Shown: piece after piece, positions 15,701 to 24,834 of the stretch
Position numbering within the stretch: position 1 is the first letter of the stretch
How the letters are laid out: each line of letters starts with the position of its first letter
Assembly (NCBI RefSeq): GCF_040869045.1
Contig: NC_090323.1
Span: forward strand, 175,048,083-175,112,082
Reading direction: 5' to 3'
Source of the DNA: Eurosta solidaginis
Taxonomy: Eukaryota > Arthropoda > Insecta > Diptera > Tephritidae
Length of the DNA stretch: 64,000 nucleotides
Notes under the pieces: model-generated
Database searches by the model: none
Seen by the model: only the letters and a program-made list of their open reading frames with translations
What the model was told of the DNA's origin: nothing
Program-made: the position numbers and the translations under genes

Positions 15701-18330
15701 CCATATGTCAGTGTGTAAACACTTTCTTCATTAACAAACACAAAACAATTCATAACAGTAAACAAGATATACTTCCTATTGACTTACGTAGAATCTTTGT
15801 TGTTATTCAAAAGTGTTAATTTAACGTTGTTTGAACTTTTCCCAATTTTTTTAATAAAATTCGCTACGTTTATTTGATTATTCAAAAGCCCTTAATTAGT
15901 CAAAACACTTGAAACGCCATAAGTCATAAATATAATCAAACTAGCCTAAAAATTTTCCATCTTCAGATCTGATGGCATTTAGTGACTATTGTTATAAAGC
16001 CATATGTCAGTGTGTAAGCACTTTCTTCATTAACAAACAAAAAAAATTCATAACAGTAAACAGGATATACTTCCTATTGACTTACGTAGAATCTTTGTTG
16101 TTATTCAAAAGTGTTAATTTAACGTTGTTTAAACGTTTCTCAAATTTTTTAGTAAAATTCGCTACGCTTTATTTGATTATTCAAAAGCCCTTAATTAGTC
16201 AAAAACACTTGAAACGCCATAAGTCATAAATATTATCAAATTAGCCTAAAAATTTTCCATCTTCAGATCTGGTGGCATTTAGTGATTTTACGCAGCAAAC
16301 AGCTCTTACGTTTAACTAAATAAACTATTGTTATAAAGCCATATGTCTGTGTGTAAACACTTTCTTCATTAACAAACACAAAAAAATTCATAACAGTAAA
16401 CAAGATATACTTCCTATTGACTTACGTAAAATCTTTGTTGTTATTCAAAAGTGTCAATTTAACGTTGTTTAAACTTTTCCCAATTTTTTTAATAAAATTC
16501 GCTACGCTTTATTTGATTATTCAAAAGCCCTTAATTAGTCAAAAACACTTGAAACGCCATAAGACATAAATATTATCAAATTAGACCAAAAATTTTCCAT
16601 CTCCAGATCTGATGGCATTTAGTGATTTTACGCAGCAAACAACTATTATTTTTAACTAATTAAATTATTGTTATAAAGCCATATGTCAGTGTGTAAACAC
16701 TTTCTTCATTAACAAACAAAAAAATTCATAACAGTAAACAACATATACTTCCTATTGACTTACGTAGAATCTTTGTTGTTATTCGAAAGTGTTAATTTAA
16801 CGTTGTTTAAACGTTTCCCAAATTTTTTAATAAAATTAGCTACGCTTTATTTGATTATTCAAAAGCCCTTAATTAGTCAAAAACACTTGGAACGGCATAA
16901 GTCATAAAGATTATCAAATTAGCCTAACAATTTTCCATCTTCAGATCTGATGGCATTTATTGATTTTACGCAGCAAACAACTCTTATTTTTAACTAAATA
17001 AACTATTGTTATAAAGCCATATGTCAGTGTGTAAACACTTTCTTCATTAACAAACACAAAACAATTCATAACAGTAAACAAGATATACTTCCTATTGACA
17101 TACGTAGAATGTTGTTATTCAAAAGTGTTAATTTAACGTTGTTTAAACTTTTCCCAAATTTTTTAATAAAATTCGCTACGCTTTATTTGATTATTCAAAA
17201 GCCCTTAATTAGTCAAAAACACTTGAAACGCCATAAGTCATAAATATAATCAAAATAGCATACAAATTTTCCATCTTCAGATCTGATGGCATTTAGTGAT
17301 TTTACGCAGCAAGCAACTCTTATTTTTAACTAATTAAATTATTGTTATAAAGCCATATGTCAGTGTTTATACACTTTCTTCATTAACAAACAAAAAAATT
17401 CATAACAGTAAACAAGATATACTTCCTATTGACTTACGAAAAATCTTTGTTGTTATTCAAAAGTGTTAATTTAACGTTGTTTAAACGTTTCGCAAATTTT
17501 TTAACGAAATTAGCTACGCTTTATTTGATTATTCAAAAGCCCATAATTAGTCAAAAACACTTGAAACGCCATAAGTCATAAATATTATCAAATTAGCCTA
17601 AAAATTTTCCATCTTCAGATCTGATGGCATTTAGTGATTTTACGCAGCAAAAAACTCTTATTTTTAACTAAATAAACTATTGTTATAAAGCCATATGTCA
17701 GTGTGTAAACACTTTCTTCATTAACAAACACAAAAAAATTCATAACAGTAAACAAAATATACTTCCTATTGACTTGCGTAGAATCTTTGTTGTTATTCAA
17801 AAGTGTTAATTTAACGTTGTTTAAACGTTTCCCAAATTTTTTAATAAAATTCGCTACGCTTTATTTGATTATTCAAAAGCCCTTAATTAGTCAAAACCAC
17901 TTGAAACGCCATAAGTCATAAATAAAATCAAAATAGCCTAAAAATTTTCCATCTTCAGATCTGATGGCATTTAATAATTTTACGCAGCAAACAACTCTTA
18001 TTTTTAACTAAATAAACTATTGTTATAAAGCCATATGTCAGTGTGTAAACACTTTCTTCATTAACAAACACAAAAAAATTCATAACAGTAAACAAGATAT
18101 ACTTTATATTGACTTACGCAGAATCCTTGTTGGTTTTCAAAAGTGTTAATTTAACGTTGTTTAAACTTTTCCCAATTTTTTTAATAAAATTCTCTACGCT
18201 TTATTTGATTATTCAAAAGCCTTTAATTAGTCAAAAACACTTGAAACGCCATAAGTCATAAATATAATCAAACTAGGCTAAAAATTTTCCATCTTCAGAT
18301 CTGATGGCATTTAGTGACTATTGTTAAAAA
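12743..18330 (+). repeat. Higher-order duplication inside the satellite (about 2.93-3.23 kb period)
   Basis: A multi-unit block is present twice in tandem. Diagnostic variants recur at a constant offset: TTAGACCAAA at 13651 and 16581 (offset 2930), the shortened CCTATTGACATACGTAGAAT at 14161 and 17091 (2930), and CTTTATATTG at 15171 and 18102 (2931). The units starting at 12743 and 15972 also share variants but are offset by 3229. The extra 299 bp is one 300-bp unit (around 13321-13620) that is missing from the second copy. This shows block duplication followed by loss of one unit, rather than single-unit turnover alone. Confidence 0.85.
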
Positions 18331-20034
18331 GCCATATGTCTGTGTGTAAACACTTTCTTCATTAACAAACACAAAAAAATTCATAACAGTAAACAAGATA
18401 TACTTCCTATTGACTTACGTAAAATCTTTGTTGTTATTCAAAAGTGTTAATTTAACGTTGTTTAAACGTTTCCCAATTTTTTTAATAAAATTCGCTACGC
18501 TTTATTTGATTATTCAAAAGCCCTTAATTAGTCAAAAACACTTGAAACGCCATAAGTCATAAATATAATCAAACTAGCCTAAAAATTTTCCATCTTCAGA
18601 TCTGATGGCATTTAGTGACTATTGTTATAAAGCCATATGTCAGGGTGTAAACACTTTCTTCATTAACAAACAAAAAAAATTCCTAACAGTAAACAGGATA
18701 TACTTCCTATTGACTTACGTAGAATCTTTGTTGTTATTCAAAAGTGTTAACTTAACTTTGTTTAAACGTTTCCCAAATTTTTTAATAAAATTCGCTACGC
18801 TTTATTTGATTATTCAAAAGCCCTTAATTAGTCAAAAACACTTGAAACGCCATAAGTCATAAATATTATCAAATTAGCCTAAAAATTTTCCATCTTCAGA
18901 TCTGGTGGCATTTAGTGGTTTTACGCAGCAAACAACTCTTACTTTTAACTAAATAAACTATTGTTAAAAAGCCATATGTCAGTGTGTAAACACTTTCTTC
19001 ATTAACAAACACAAAAAAATTCATAACAGTAAACAAGATATACTTCGTATTGACTTACGTAGAATCTTTGTTGTTATTCAAAAGTGTTAATTTAACGTTG
19101 TTTGAACTTTTCCCAATTTTTTTAATAAAATTCGCTACGCTTTATTTGATTATTCAAAAGCCCTTAATTAGTCAAAAACACTTGAAACGCCATAAGTCAT
19201 AAATATAATCAAACTAGCCTAAAAATTTTCCATCTTCAGATTTAATGGCATTTAGTGACTATTGTTATAAAGCCGTATGTCAGTGTGTAAACACTTTCTT
19301 CATTAACAAACAAAAAAAATTCATAACAGTAAACAAGATATACTTCCTATTGACTTACGTAGAATCTTTGTTGTTATTCAAAAGTGTTAATTTAACGTTG
19401 TTTAAACTTTTTCCAATTTTTTTAATAAAATTCGCTACGCTTTATGATTATTCAAAAGCCCTTAATTAGTCAAAAACACTTGAAACGCCATAAGACATAA
19501 ATATTATCAAATTAGCCCAAAAATTTTCCATCTTCAGATTTGATGGCATTTAGTGATTTTACGCAGCAAACAACTATTATTTTTAACTAATTAAATTATT
19601 GTTATAAAGCCATATGTCAGTGTGTAAACACTTTCTTCATTAACAAACAAAAAAAGTCATAACAGTAAACAACATATACTTCCTATTGACTTACGTAGAA
19701 TCTTTGTTGTTATTCAAAAGTGTTAATTTAACGTTGTTTAAACGTTTCCCAAATTTTTTAATAAAATTAGCTGCGCTTTATTTGATTATTCAAAAGCCCT
19801 TAATTATTCAAAAACACTTGGAACGAAATAAGTCATAAAGATTATCAAATTAGCCTAACAATTTTCCATCTTCAGATCTGATGGCATTTAGTGATTTTAC
19901 GCAGCAAACAATTCTTATTTTTAACTAAATAAACTATTGTTATAAAGCCATATGTCAGTGTGTAAACACTTTCTTCATTAACAAACACAAAAAAATTCAT
20001 AACAGTAAACAGGATATACTTCCTATTGACTTAC

Positions 20035-20038
20035 GTAG
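20035..20038. repeat. Target-site duplication GTAG, left copy
   Basis: The satellite reads through TTACGTAG and is then interrupted by TGTAACGAAG. The same four bases precede AATCTTTGTT at 26552-26555, where the satellite resumes. This 4-bp duplication is in the size range known for Ty3/gypsy-type integrases. Confidence 0.9.
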
Positions 20039-21846
20039 TGTAACGAAGCTTTTTCGTGCCCCGTTGCTTCTTTGATATTTGCTGGGGTATACTCGCCGTG
20101 CCCAGGGTTCGTTTACAATAAATTTGTATTAAAGGGGCACCTTGCAAATCGATTTAATATAAAAACTTCACTCTCTTTATTGGTTCTAAATTCTATAATA
20201 TAAAATAAAACGTGTTTGTATACTTCATTTTCAATTTTACTTGGATTATCTTGCGGTATCCTTGATTGCAGTGGCGGGCCTTAGCGGTCCGGCCGTATTC
20301 CGTTAGCTGGGTCCCGTTAGTATGTGGCGTCGGTGCCTTGACGCGCCTTATGACGGCGTCTCTCTCTGCTGCGGTGCTCTGTCGCGCCTTACGTCGGCGT
20401 CTACTTGTATTGCTGGGGCGATGCTCTGTCGCCGTGTTCCTTTAGACGGATCCCGTTAGTGTGTGGCGTCGGTGCCTTGACGCTCCTTATGACGGCGTAT
20501 CTCTCTGCTGCGGTGCTCTGTCGCGCCTTACGTCGGCGTCTACTTGTATTGCTGGTGCGATGCTCTGTCGCCGTGTTCCTTTAGACGGATCCCGTTAGTG
20601 TGTGACGTCGGTGCCTTGACGCGCCTTACGTCGGCGTTCACTTGTATTTCTCTGCTGCGCCTTGCCTCGGCGTCTATTTGTATTGCTGGTTGCTGGGTGA
20701 TTCTCTGCCACGCCTTGCGTCGGCGTCTACTCGTATCTGCTGGGCGATACTCTGTCACGCCCTACGTCGGCGTTTACTTGTATTGCTGAGGCGATGCTCT
20801 ATCGCGCACTACGTCGGCGCTTACTTGTATTACTCTGTCGGTGTACCTCCGCTGCGCTCTGCCGCCGCGCTTGGCGCTGGCTTAGCCAGGCTGCGCTATG
20901 CGTCGCCGCGTTGACGTGACCTCTGTCGGCGTAACTCTGCTGCCGCTGTTCGCGCTGGACTACCCTGGTTACGTTGTGCGTCGGCGCACCTCTGCTGCGC
21001 TTTGCTGCCGCGCTCTGCGATGGTTTACGTGCGTTGCCGCTCTGTTGCGGCCTCTGCCGGCGTACTTCTACTGACGGAGGTGAGCGGGTGTCACCTGTCG
21101 CGGTTGCGCGTTACTGTGGCAGGGCCTTTGGTCTGTGGGGGTGATGCGTAGTCAACCGCAATCACCATCCCACGACTCGCTCCTATGAAGTGGATTCCTA
21201 TTGCATAGAGAAGGTCAACTGCAATAGGGATATACTTCGCTAGTAGCTCTGGTCACGACCACAGCTCCGTGCTGACTGACTCTGGTTACGTTGTGCGTCG
21301 GGGACCTCTACTGCGCTTTGCTGCCGCGCTCTGCGCTGGTTTACGTGCGTTGCCGCTCTGTTGCGGGCTCTGCCGGCGTACTTCTACTGACGTGGGTGAG
21401 CGGGTGTCACCTGTCGCGGTTGCGCGTTACTGTGGCGGGGCCTTTGGGCTTTGGGGGTGATGCGTAGAGAAGGTCAACCGCAATCACCATTCCACGACTC
21501 GCTCCTATGAAGTGGATTCCTATTGCATAGAGAAGGTCAACTGCAATAGGGATATACTTCGCTAGTAGCTCTGATCACGACCACAGCTCCGTGCTGACTG
21601 ACTGCTGGTTTGCTGTGTCGCTCCTTTTATGGCTGTTGTGTTTGGTGTTGCTAGCTCAAATGGTTGCGTTGCCATGGTCACCGTGTTGCTGTTGAATGTT
21701 GCGAGCGCTCGTTGTGTTGCTGAGATTTGTTGGTTGATCGTGTTGCTAGAGCCTTTGTGGCCACTTGTTGTGTTAATGTCGTGTCAAATATGTTGTGGGG
21801 TCGTTTTGTGTGGGCCAAATTAATGAGGATTTATTTGGTTCTCACA
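20039..21846 (-). repeat. Left (3') LTR of the gag-protease element, 1808 bp
   Basis: It begins TGTAACGAAGC and ends GGTTCTCACA in the plus reading. Its outer about 300 bp nearly matches the other LTR (a few substitutions, for example TATACTC versus TATTCTC). The centre is GC-rich and internally repetitive: many short units built on CTTACGTCGGCGT and a TGTATTGCTG core (about 20320-20960), then two copies of an about 300-bp block that includes CGCTCCTATGAAGTGGATTC and GCTAGTAGCTCTG (about 21070-21600). On the minus strand an AATAAA lies at 20176-20181, the position expected of the R-region polyadenylation signal. Confidence 0.9.
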
Positions 21847-21875
21847 CTCCAACCCCCCCCCCCCCCCCCCACTTC
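21847..21875 (-). promoter_or_regulatory. Polypurine tract with an 18-G run
   Basis: The plus strand reads CTCCAA, then 18 consecutive C (21853-21870), then ACTTC, directly abutting the left LTR. On the element's own (minus) strand this is a G-rich purine tract immediately 5' of the 3' LTR, where plus-strand DNA synthesis would be primed. The position supports this call. An 18-base homopolymer is also a place where length may be misread in assembly. Confidence 0.8.
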
Positions 21876-21881
21876 AGAAAT

Positions 21882-22301
21882 TTAGCCCTCGGTGCCCCGT
21901 ATTCGTATGCGGGCCCTGCCTTTTACCACCGTGACGGTGTATTCCCGTGTGCGAAATTTTACGCGGGAGCGTCCTTTGCCTTCGGCGATGCGTCGGAAAA
22001 TGTCTCGCACGCTTTCTGCAATTTTCGGGAATTGGTTTAGCGTTGGTCCATCCGCGTCGTGGGCCTCGATTATCACCTCTTGGTGGCCTGCTGTTGTTTG
22101 TTGATGTGCTTGCGTGTGTAGTTGCACGCATGTTGTTGACGTCGCCGCCTGTGGTGTTCGGTGGTGTGATGATACGTGCGACGTCAGCGTACGTGTTTTC
22201 GCGCTTGGTTTCACGCGTGTTGCTGACGTCGGCGCCGGTAGCGCTTGGTGGTGTAACGTTGCGTGCGACGTCAGCGTACGTGCTTGTGCGTGTGGTTCCA
22301 C
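21882..22301 (-). CDS. Hypothetical 139-residue ORF at the 3' end of the gag-protease element
   Basis: I do not recognise this ORF. It ends 6 bases short of the polypurine tract, the place where the last ORF of an LTR element usually stops. Its first half consists of imperfect repeats of about 29 residues rich in Thr, Ser, His and Ala, encoded by an 87-bp tandem repeat (TGCGACGTCAGCGTACGTG at 22177 and 22264). The second half is more protein-like, with a basic segment around RIAEGKGRSRVKFRTREYTV. Other frames across the same GC-rich stretch are also open, so coding status is uncertain. It could be a remnant of a lost pol 3' end or a non-coding repeat. Confidence 0.3.
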   Translation of the reverse strand: MEPHAQARTLTSHATLHHQALPAPTSATRVKPSAKTRTLTSHVSSHHRTPQAATSTTCVQLHTQAHQQTTAGHQEVIIEAHDADGPTLNQFPKIAESVRDIFRRIAEGKGRSRVKFRTREYTVTVVKGRARIRIRGTEG

Positions 22302-22512
22302 GCGTGTTGCTGACGTCGGCGCCGGTAGCTCCTTCCAGCAGTACTACCCTGGGGCGCTTTGCTTCCTCGTTTTTTTTTTTTTTTTGGAAAAGAAATTCGT
22401 AGCAAAAGCACGTGTTGTCACCTCGGTGGTTTGCGATAGAATGACCGGTTGTCGTTGTTTTGCATAATGCCGTCGTGCTTGAAGTTACTGCTGCTCGGTG
22501 CTGTTATACTCT

Positions 22513-22995
22513 GAATGGTTCCAGATGAGGCTCCAGGGGTGCCGTACCCGGCGTTATCCGTTCTTGATGATGTTTAATTTTGAATAGTCCCAGGGCTGTC
22601 GTACCTGGCGATATCCGTTCTGGCTGATGGTGTACTTTGAATAGTCCCAGATCTGTCGTACCTGGCGATATCCGTTCTTGATGATGTTGAATTTAGAATA
22701 GTCCCAGGCCTGTCATACCTGGAGATATCCGTTCTGGCTGATGGTGTACTTTGAATAGTCCCAGGGCTGTCGTACCTGGCGATATCCTTTCTTGATGATA
22801 TTGAACTTGGAATATTCCCAGAGCTGTCGTACCTGGCGATATCCGTTCTGGCTGATGGTGTACTTTGAATAGTCCCAGGGCTGTCGTACCTGGCGATATC
22901 CTTTCTTGATGATATTGAACTTGGAATAGTCCCAGGGCTGTCGTAACTGGCGATATCCGTTCTGGCTGATGTTGTTCTCTGAATAGTTTCTGGCG
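22513..22995 (-). repeat. 57-bp coding minisatellite
   Basis: GAATAG-type landmarks recur at 22582, 22639, 22696, 22753, 22810, 22867, 22924 and 22981, every 57 bp exactly, with a diverged extra copy at 22513. The unit is 19 codons, so the reading frame of the protease ORF is preserved through all copies. Two unit types alternate (one encoding TIQSTPSARTD, the other IPSSISSRKD), giving a 114-bp dimer period. It codes for a Ser/Thr/Arg/Asp-rich tail after the protease. Confidence 0.92.
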
Positions 22996-23407
22996 CGGCT
23001 TCCGGATTCGGTGTGTGCTGGGCAAGGGGTCTGGTTAGCACGAGGTGGCCTTCTCCACATGATATGGTGGCTCCCATGCTTCCTAGCGTATCTAGGCCCA
23101 GTATGATGTCGTCGATCGCTCCGGGCATGACGTGTAAAACTGTGTGGAATGACGCTTCTCCGAGGCGTACCTCAGTCCTTATGGCGTCGAAGATGGTAGT
23201 GCTAGTCCCATCTGCCATCATTATTTTGGTGGCCACTCTCACCATTTCTCCGCTTCCCGAGTTCACCACACGTTCTGCTAAGCTGCTCGAGACGAAACTT
23301 CTTGATGCCCCTGTGTCGATGACTGCCTCGGCTGATTCCGCGCCGAGCTTGGCTACGGCGTAGAGGCGACCATGCTCTTGGTACATTGTTACTGCCCTTG
23401 GGCTCAC
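22574..23407 (-). CDS. Retropepsin-type aspartic protease with C-terminal 19-residue repeats
   Basis: Cuts the Gag polyprotein in retroelements of this kind. The catalytic motif DTGAS is at residues 31-35 and the second conserved segment IILGLDTLGSMGA is at 101-113, in keeping with a single-domain retropepsin of about 110 residues that works as a dimer. From about residue 140 onward the chain is repeats containing DIARYDSPGT. The frame given opens at a GTG; the first ATG is residue 8. The same frame is open upstream to a TGA at 23471-23473, and it is the same frame as gag, so the protease was probably made as a Gag fusion. No polymerase domain follows the repeats. Confidence 0.85.
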   Translation of the reverse strand: MSPRAVTMYQEHGRLYAVAKLGAESAEAVIDTGASRSFVSSSLAERVVNSGSGEMVRVATKIMMADGTSTTIFDAIRTEVRLGEASFHTVLHVMPGAIDDIILGLDTLGSMGATISCGEGHLVLTRPLAQHTPNPEAAPETIQRTTSARTDIASYDSPGTIPSSISSRKDIARYDSPGTIQSTPSARTDIARYDSSGNIPSSISSRKDIARYDSPGTIQSTPSARTDISRYDRPGTILNSTSSRTDIARYDRSGTIQSTPSARTDIARYDSPGTIQN

Positions 23408-23473
23408 GGCACCTTCTTCTTCGTGGAGCCCTCTGTCGTTTCCCTGACGTCGGTGGCAGCATTCGATGGTTCA

Positions 23474-23584
23474 TATGTCGTTGCGGCCACATTCCCAGCA
23501 AAAAATTTTCTGTAGGTTTCGGCACCTATTGGTGTCATGTCCTCGTTCGCCGCATCTCCTGCATACGCCGTTGGGGTCGTATCT
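23474..23584 (-). pseudogene. Nucleocapsid (CCHC knuckle) segment between two in-frame stops
   Basis: Immediately after the gag stop (TAG, 23585-23587) the same minus-strand frame continues for 37 codons to a TGA at 23471-23473. This stretch encodes a canonical CX2CX4HX4C zinc knuckle (CRRCGERGHDTNRC) and the first half of a second one (CWEC), which the TGA interrupts. Nucleocapsid knuckles bind the genomic RNA in retroelement particles. The arrangement means either loss of function by two nonsense changes, or stop-codon readthrough to make Gag-NC-protease. Nothing in the sequence decides between these. Confidence 0.75.
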
Positions 23585-24757
23585 CTAATTGCTTGGAGGC
23601 GTGCAGTTCGTTAGGTTCGGTGGTGGTGGTGGTTGTGTTTCAGGTTTTGATGGTGACACCCGGGTTGTGTCACTGGCGATGTGTCGCGTAACTTCGCGGT
23701 GATGTCCGCCTGATGATCTTCGATAGTCCTCGCGTATGTTCTCGTATACTTCGGCGAGTGTCAGGAGCTCTGCGAGATTAGTGAAGTCCCTCCGACGGAT
23801 GTAAAGTTGGTAATCGGGGTGGCTGTTACGGAAGATTCGTTCCAGCCGCTGTTCGCTGATGTACCCTGCGTGTCTCATCAAGCTCTGGATTCCTAGTACG
23901 TAGTCCTTATACCTCTTGTTGTGCTGCCTTCGTTGGCGTATGTCGTCGTCGAGCCGCTCGAAGTACCTGACTGGTAAGAAGAAACGTAAAAAATCCTTTT
24001 TGAAGCTTGTCCACTCTCCCCAGTGCGCATTGTTATTGCGGTACCATTGTAGCGCGGCGCCCCCTAGTAGCTCGGGCATGGTTTTTGGTAGGAGGTCCAC
24101 TTTTAGCGCGTATACTTCGGCTAACTCCTCTAACCGTTCGATGAACGCTAACGGGTCCCGTCCACCTTCATACTTTACGGACCACTTTCTTACCTGGTCG
24201 ATGATGGGCGCGAACACCACGGTCGGTGCTTGAGTTACCTGGCCTGTATAGTTCATGGCTGGTGCCGTCATTCCCGCTGGTAAGTACGGTTGCGTGGGTT
24301 GAGATGTGCCGGTTGATGATGCCGTAATTTCTGATGGTACGTGCTGTCGTGTGGGTACTGTACTCCTGGGAGGTGCCTGAGATGTACCGTTGGATGGTAC
24401 CGCTATTCCTGATGGTAAGTACTGTTGTGTGGGTACTGTACTCCTGGGAGGAAACGCGAATTGAGTTTGTTCTACTGTTGTAACGGCGACCTTCGGTGTG
24501 CCTCCTCCGTTCGACGGAGTCGGTGTCTTAACCTCACTTACGTCGCTCATGTGCGTAGTTTCCTTGTAGGTGGCTTGTAGGGATACAAAATTTTCGTGGA
24601 TTTCCGCGTCAACATTTGCTTTCGAAGCCAGAGCTGCTATGCGCTTTCGGATCTCCCGGGTGGTGCCTGTGTGCTCAATACCCAATTCCTGTGTGATGGA
24701 TATCAGCTGTTCCTTTGAAATTGTGTCTAACCACGTGGTATCGATCTGTTCGACCAT
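23585..24757 (-). CDS. Gag (capsid-type) protein of the LTR element
   Basis: Structural protein of the retrotransposon particle, 390 residues from the ATG at 24757. The frame stays open further upstream into the LTR, but that ATG is the first after the primer-binding site. Residues 13-45 (ISKEQLISITQELG, then REIRKRI) resemble a SAP-like helix-turn-helix. Residues 100-165 hold imperfect repeats around RSTVPTxQxxPS and GTSQ. Residues 185-345 match the retrotransposon capsid family: KWSVKYEGGRDPLAFIERLE, then LLGGAALQWYR, WTSFKKDFLRFFLP and a helical end. The protein stops at TAG before the zinc knuckle, which is encoded just beyond in the same frame. Confidence 0.85.
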   Translation of the reverse strand: MVEQIDTTWLDTISKEQLISITQELGIEHTGTTREIRKRIAALASKANVDAEIHENFVSLQATYKETTHMSDVSEVKTPTPSNGGGTPKVAVTTVEQTQFAFPPRSTVPTQQYLPSGIAVPSNGTSQAPPRSTVPTRQHVPSEITASSTGTSQPTQPYLPAGMTAPAMNYTGQVTQAPTVVFAPIIDQVRKWSVKYEGGRDPLAFIERLEELAEVYALKVDLLPKTMPELLGGAALQWYRNNNAHWGEWTSFKKDFLRFFLPVRYFERLDDDIRQRRQHNKRYKDYVLGIQSLMRHAGYISEQRLERIFRNSHPDYQLYIRRRDFTNLAELLTLAEVYENIREDYRRSSGGHHREVTRHIASDTTRVSPSKPETQPPPPPNLTNCTPPSN

Positions 24758-24813
24758 TTTACGGTTAGGTTTCTCGTCAGGAATGTTCCTTCTGACGTGG
24801 TAACGATTTGCAG

Positions 24814-24832
24814 AGTCCCTGCTCGGGCGCCA
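24814..24832 (-). promoter_or_regulatory. Primer-binding site, tRNA-Lys type
   Basis: Read on the minus strand, two bases after the 5' LTR, the sequence is TGGCGCCCGAGCAGGGACT. From memory of insect tRNA-Lys(UUU), the complement of its 3' end would be TGGCGCCCGAACAGGGACT, so there is one difference, which still allows a G-U pair. It marks where minus-strand DNA synthesis starts and confirms element orientation. Confidence 0.85.
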
Positions 24833-24834
24833 AT

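Larger units (their letters stand above)
1..20038 (+). repeat. Satellite array, plus orientation, mixed 340-bp and 300-bp units
   Basis: This is a tandem array of an AT-rich satellite. A landmark palindrome, TCAGATCTGA (contains a BglII site), recurs at 81, 421, 761, 1101, 1414, 1754 and 2054, giving spacings of 340, 340, 340, 313, 340 and 300. Two unit classes are interspersed. The full unit of about 340 bp has a segment after GGCATTTAGTGA that reads TTTTACGCAGCAAAC and so on. The unit of about 300 bp lacks that roughly 40-bp segment, so TAGTGA joins directly to CTATTGTTATAAAGCC (for example at 1763, 3724, 8529, 15373 and 18605). About 60 units are present and most differ by a few percent. 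Truncated units occur at about 4010 and 6228. The array ends at GTAG (20035-20038), which is the target duplication of the inserted LTR element. Confidence 0.97.

Noticed and set aside
1..20038. CRISPR-like array
   Set aside because: Units are 300-340 bp and repeat along their whole length; there are no short identical repeats with unique spacers, and the sequence is eukaryotic.
20540..20914. Several overlapping ORFs in the left LTR, both strands
   Set aside because: They are by-products of GC-rich tandem subrepeats without stops, and none has a recognisable domain. The same applies to small ORFs in 21269-22467 and in the solo LTR (33330-34443).
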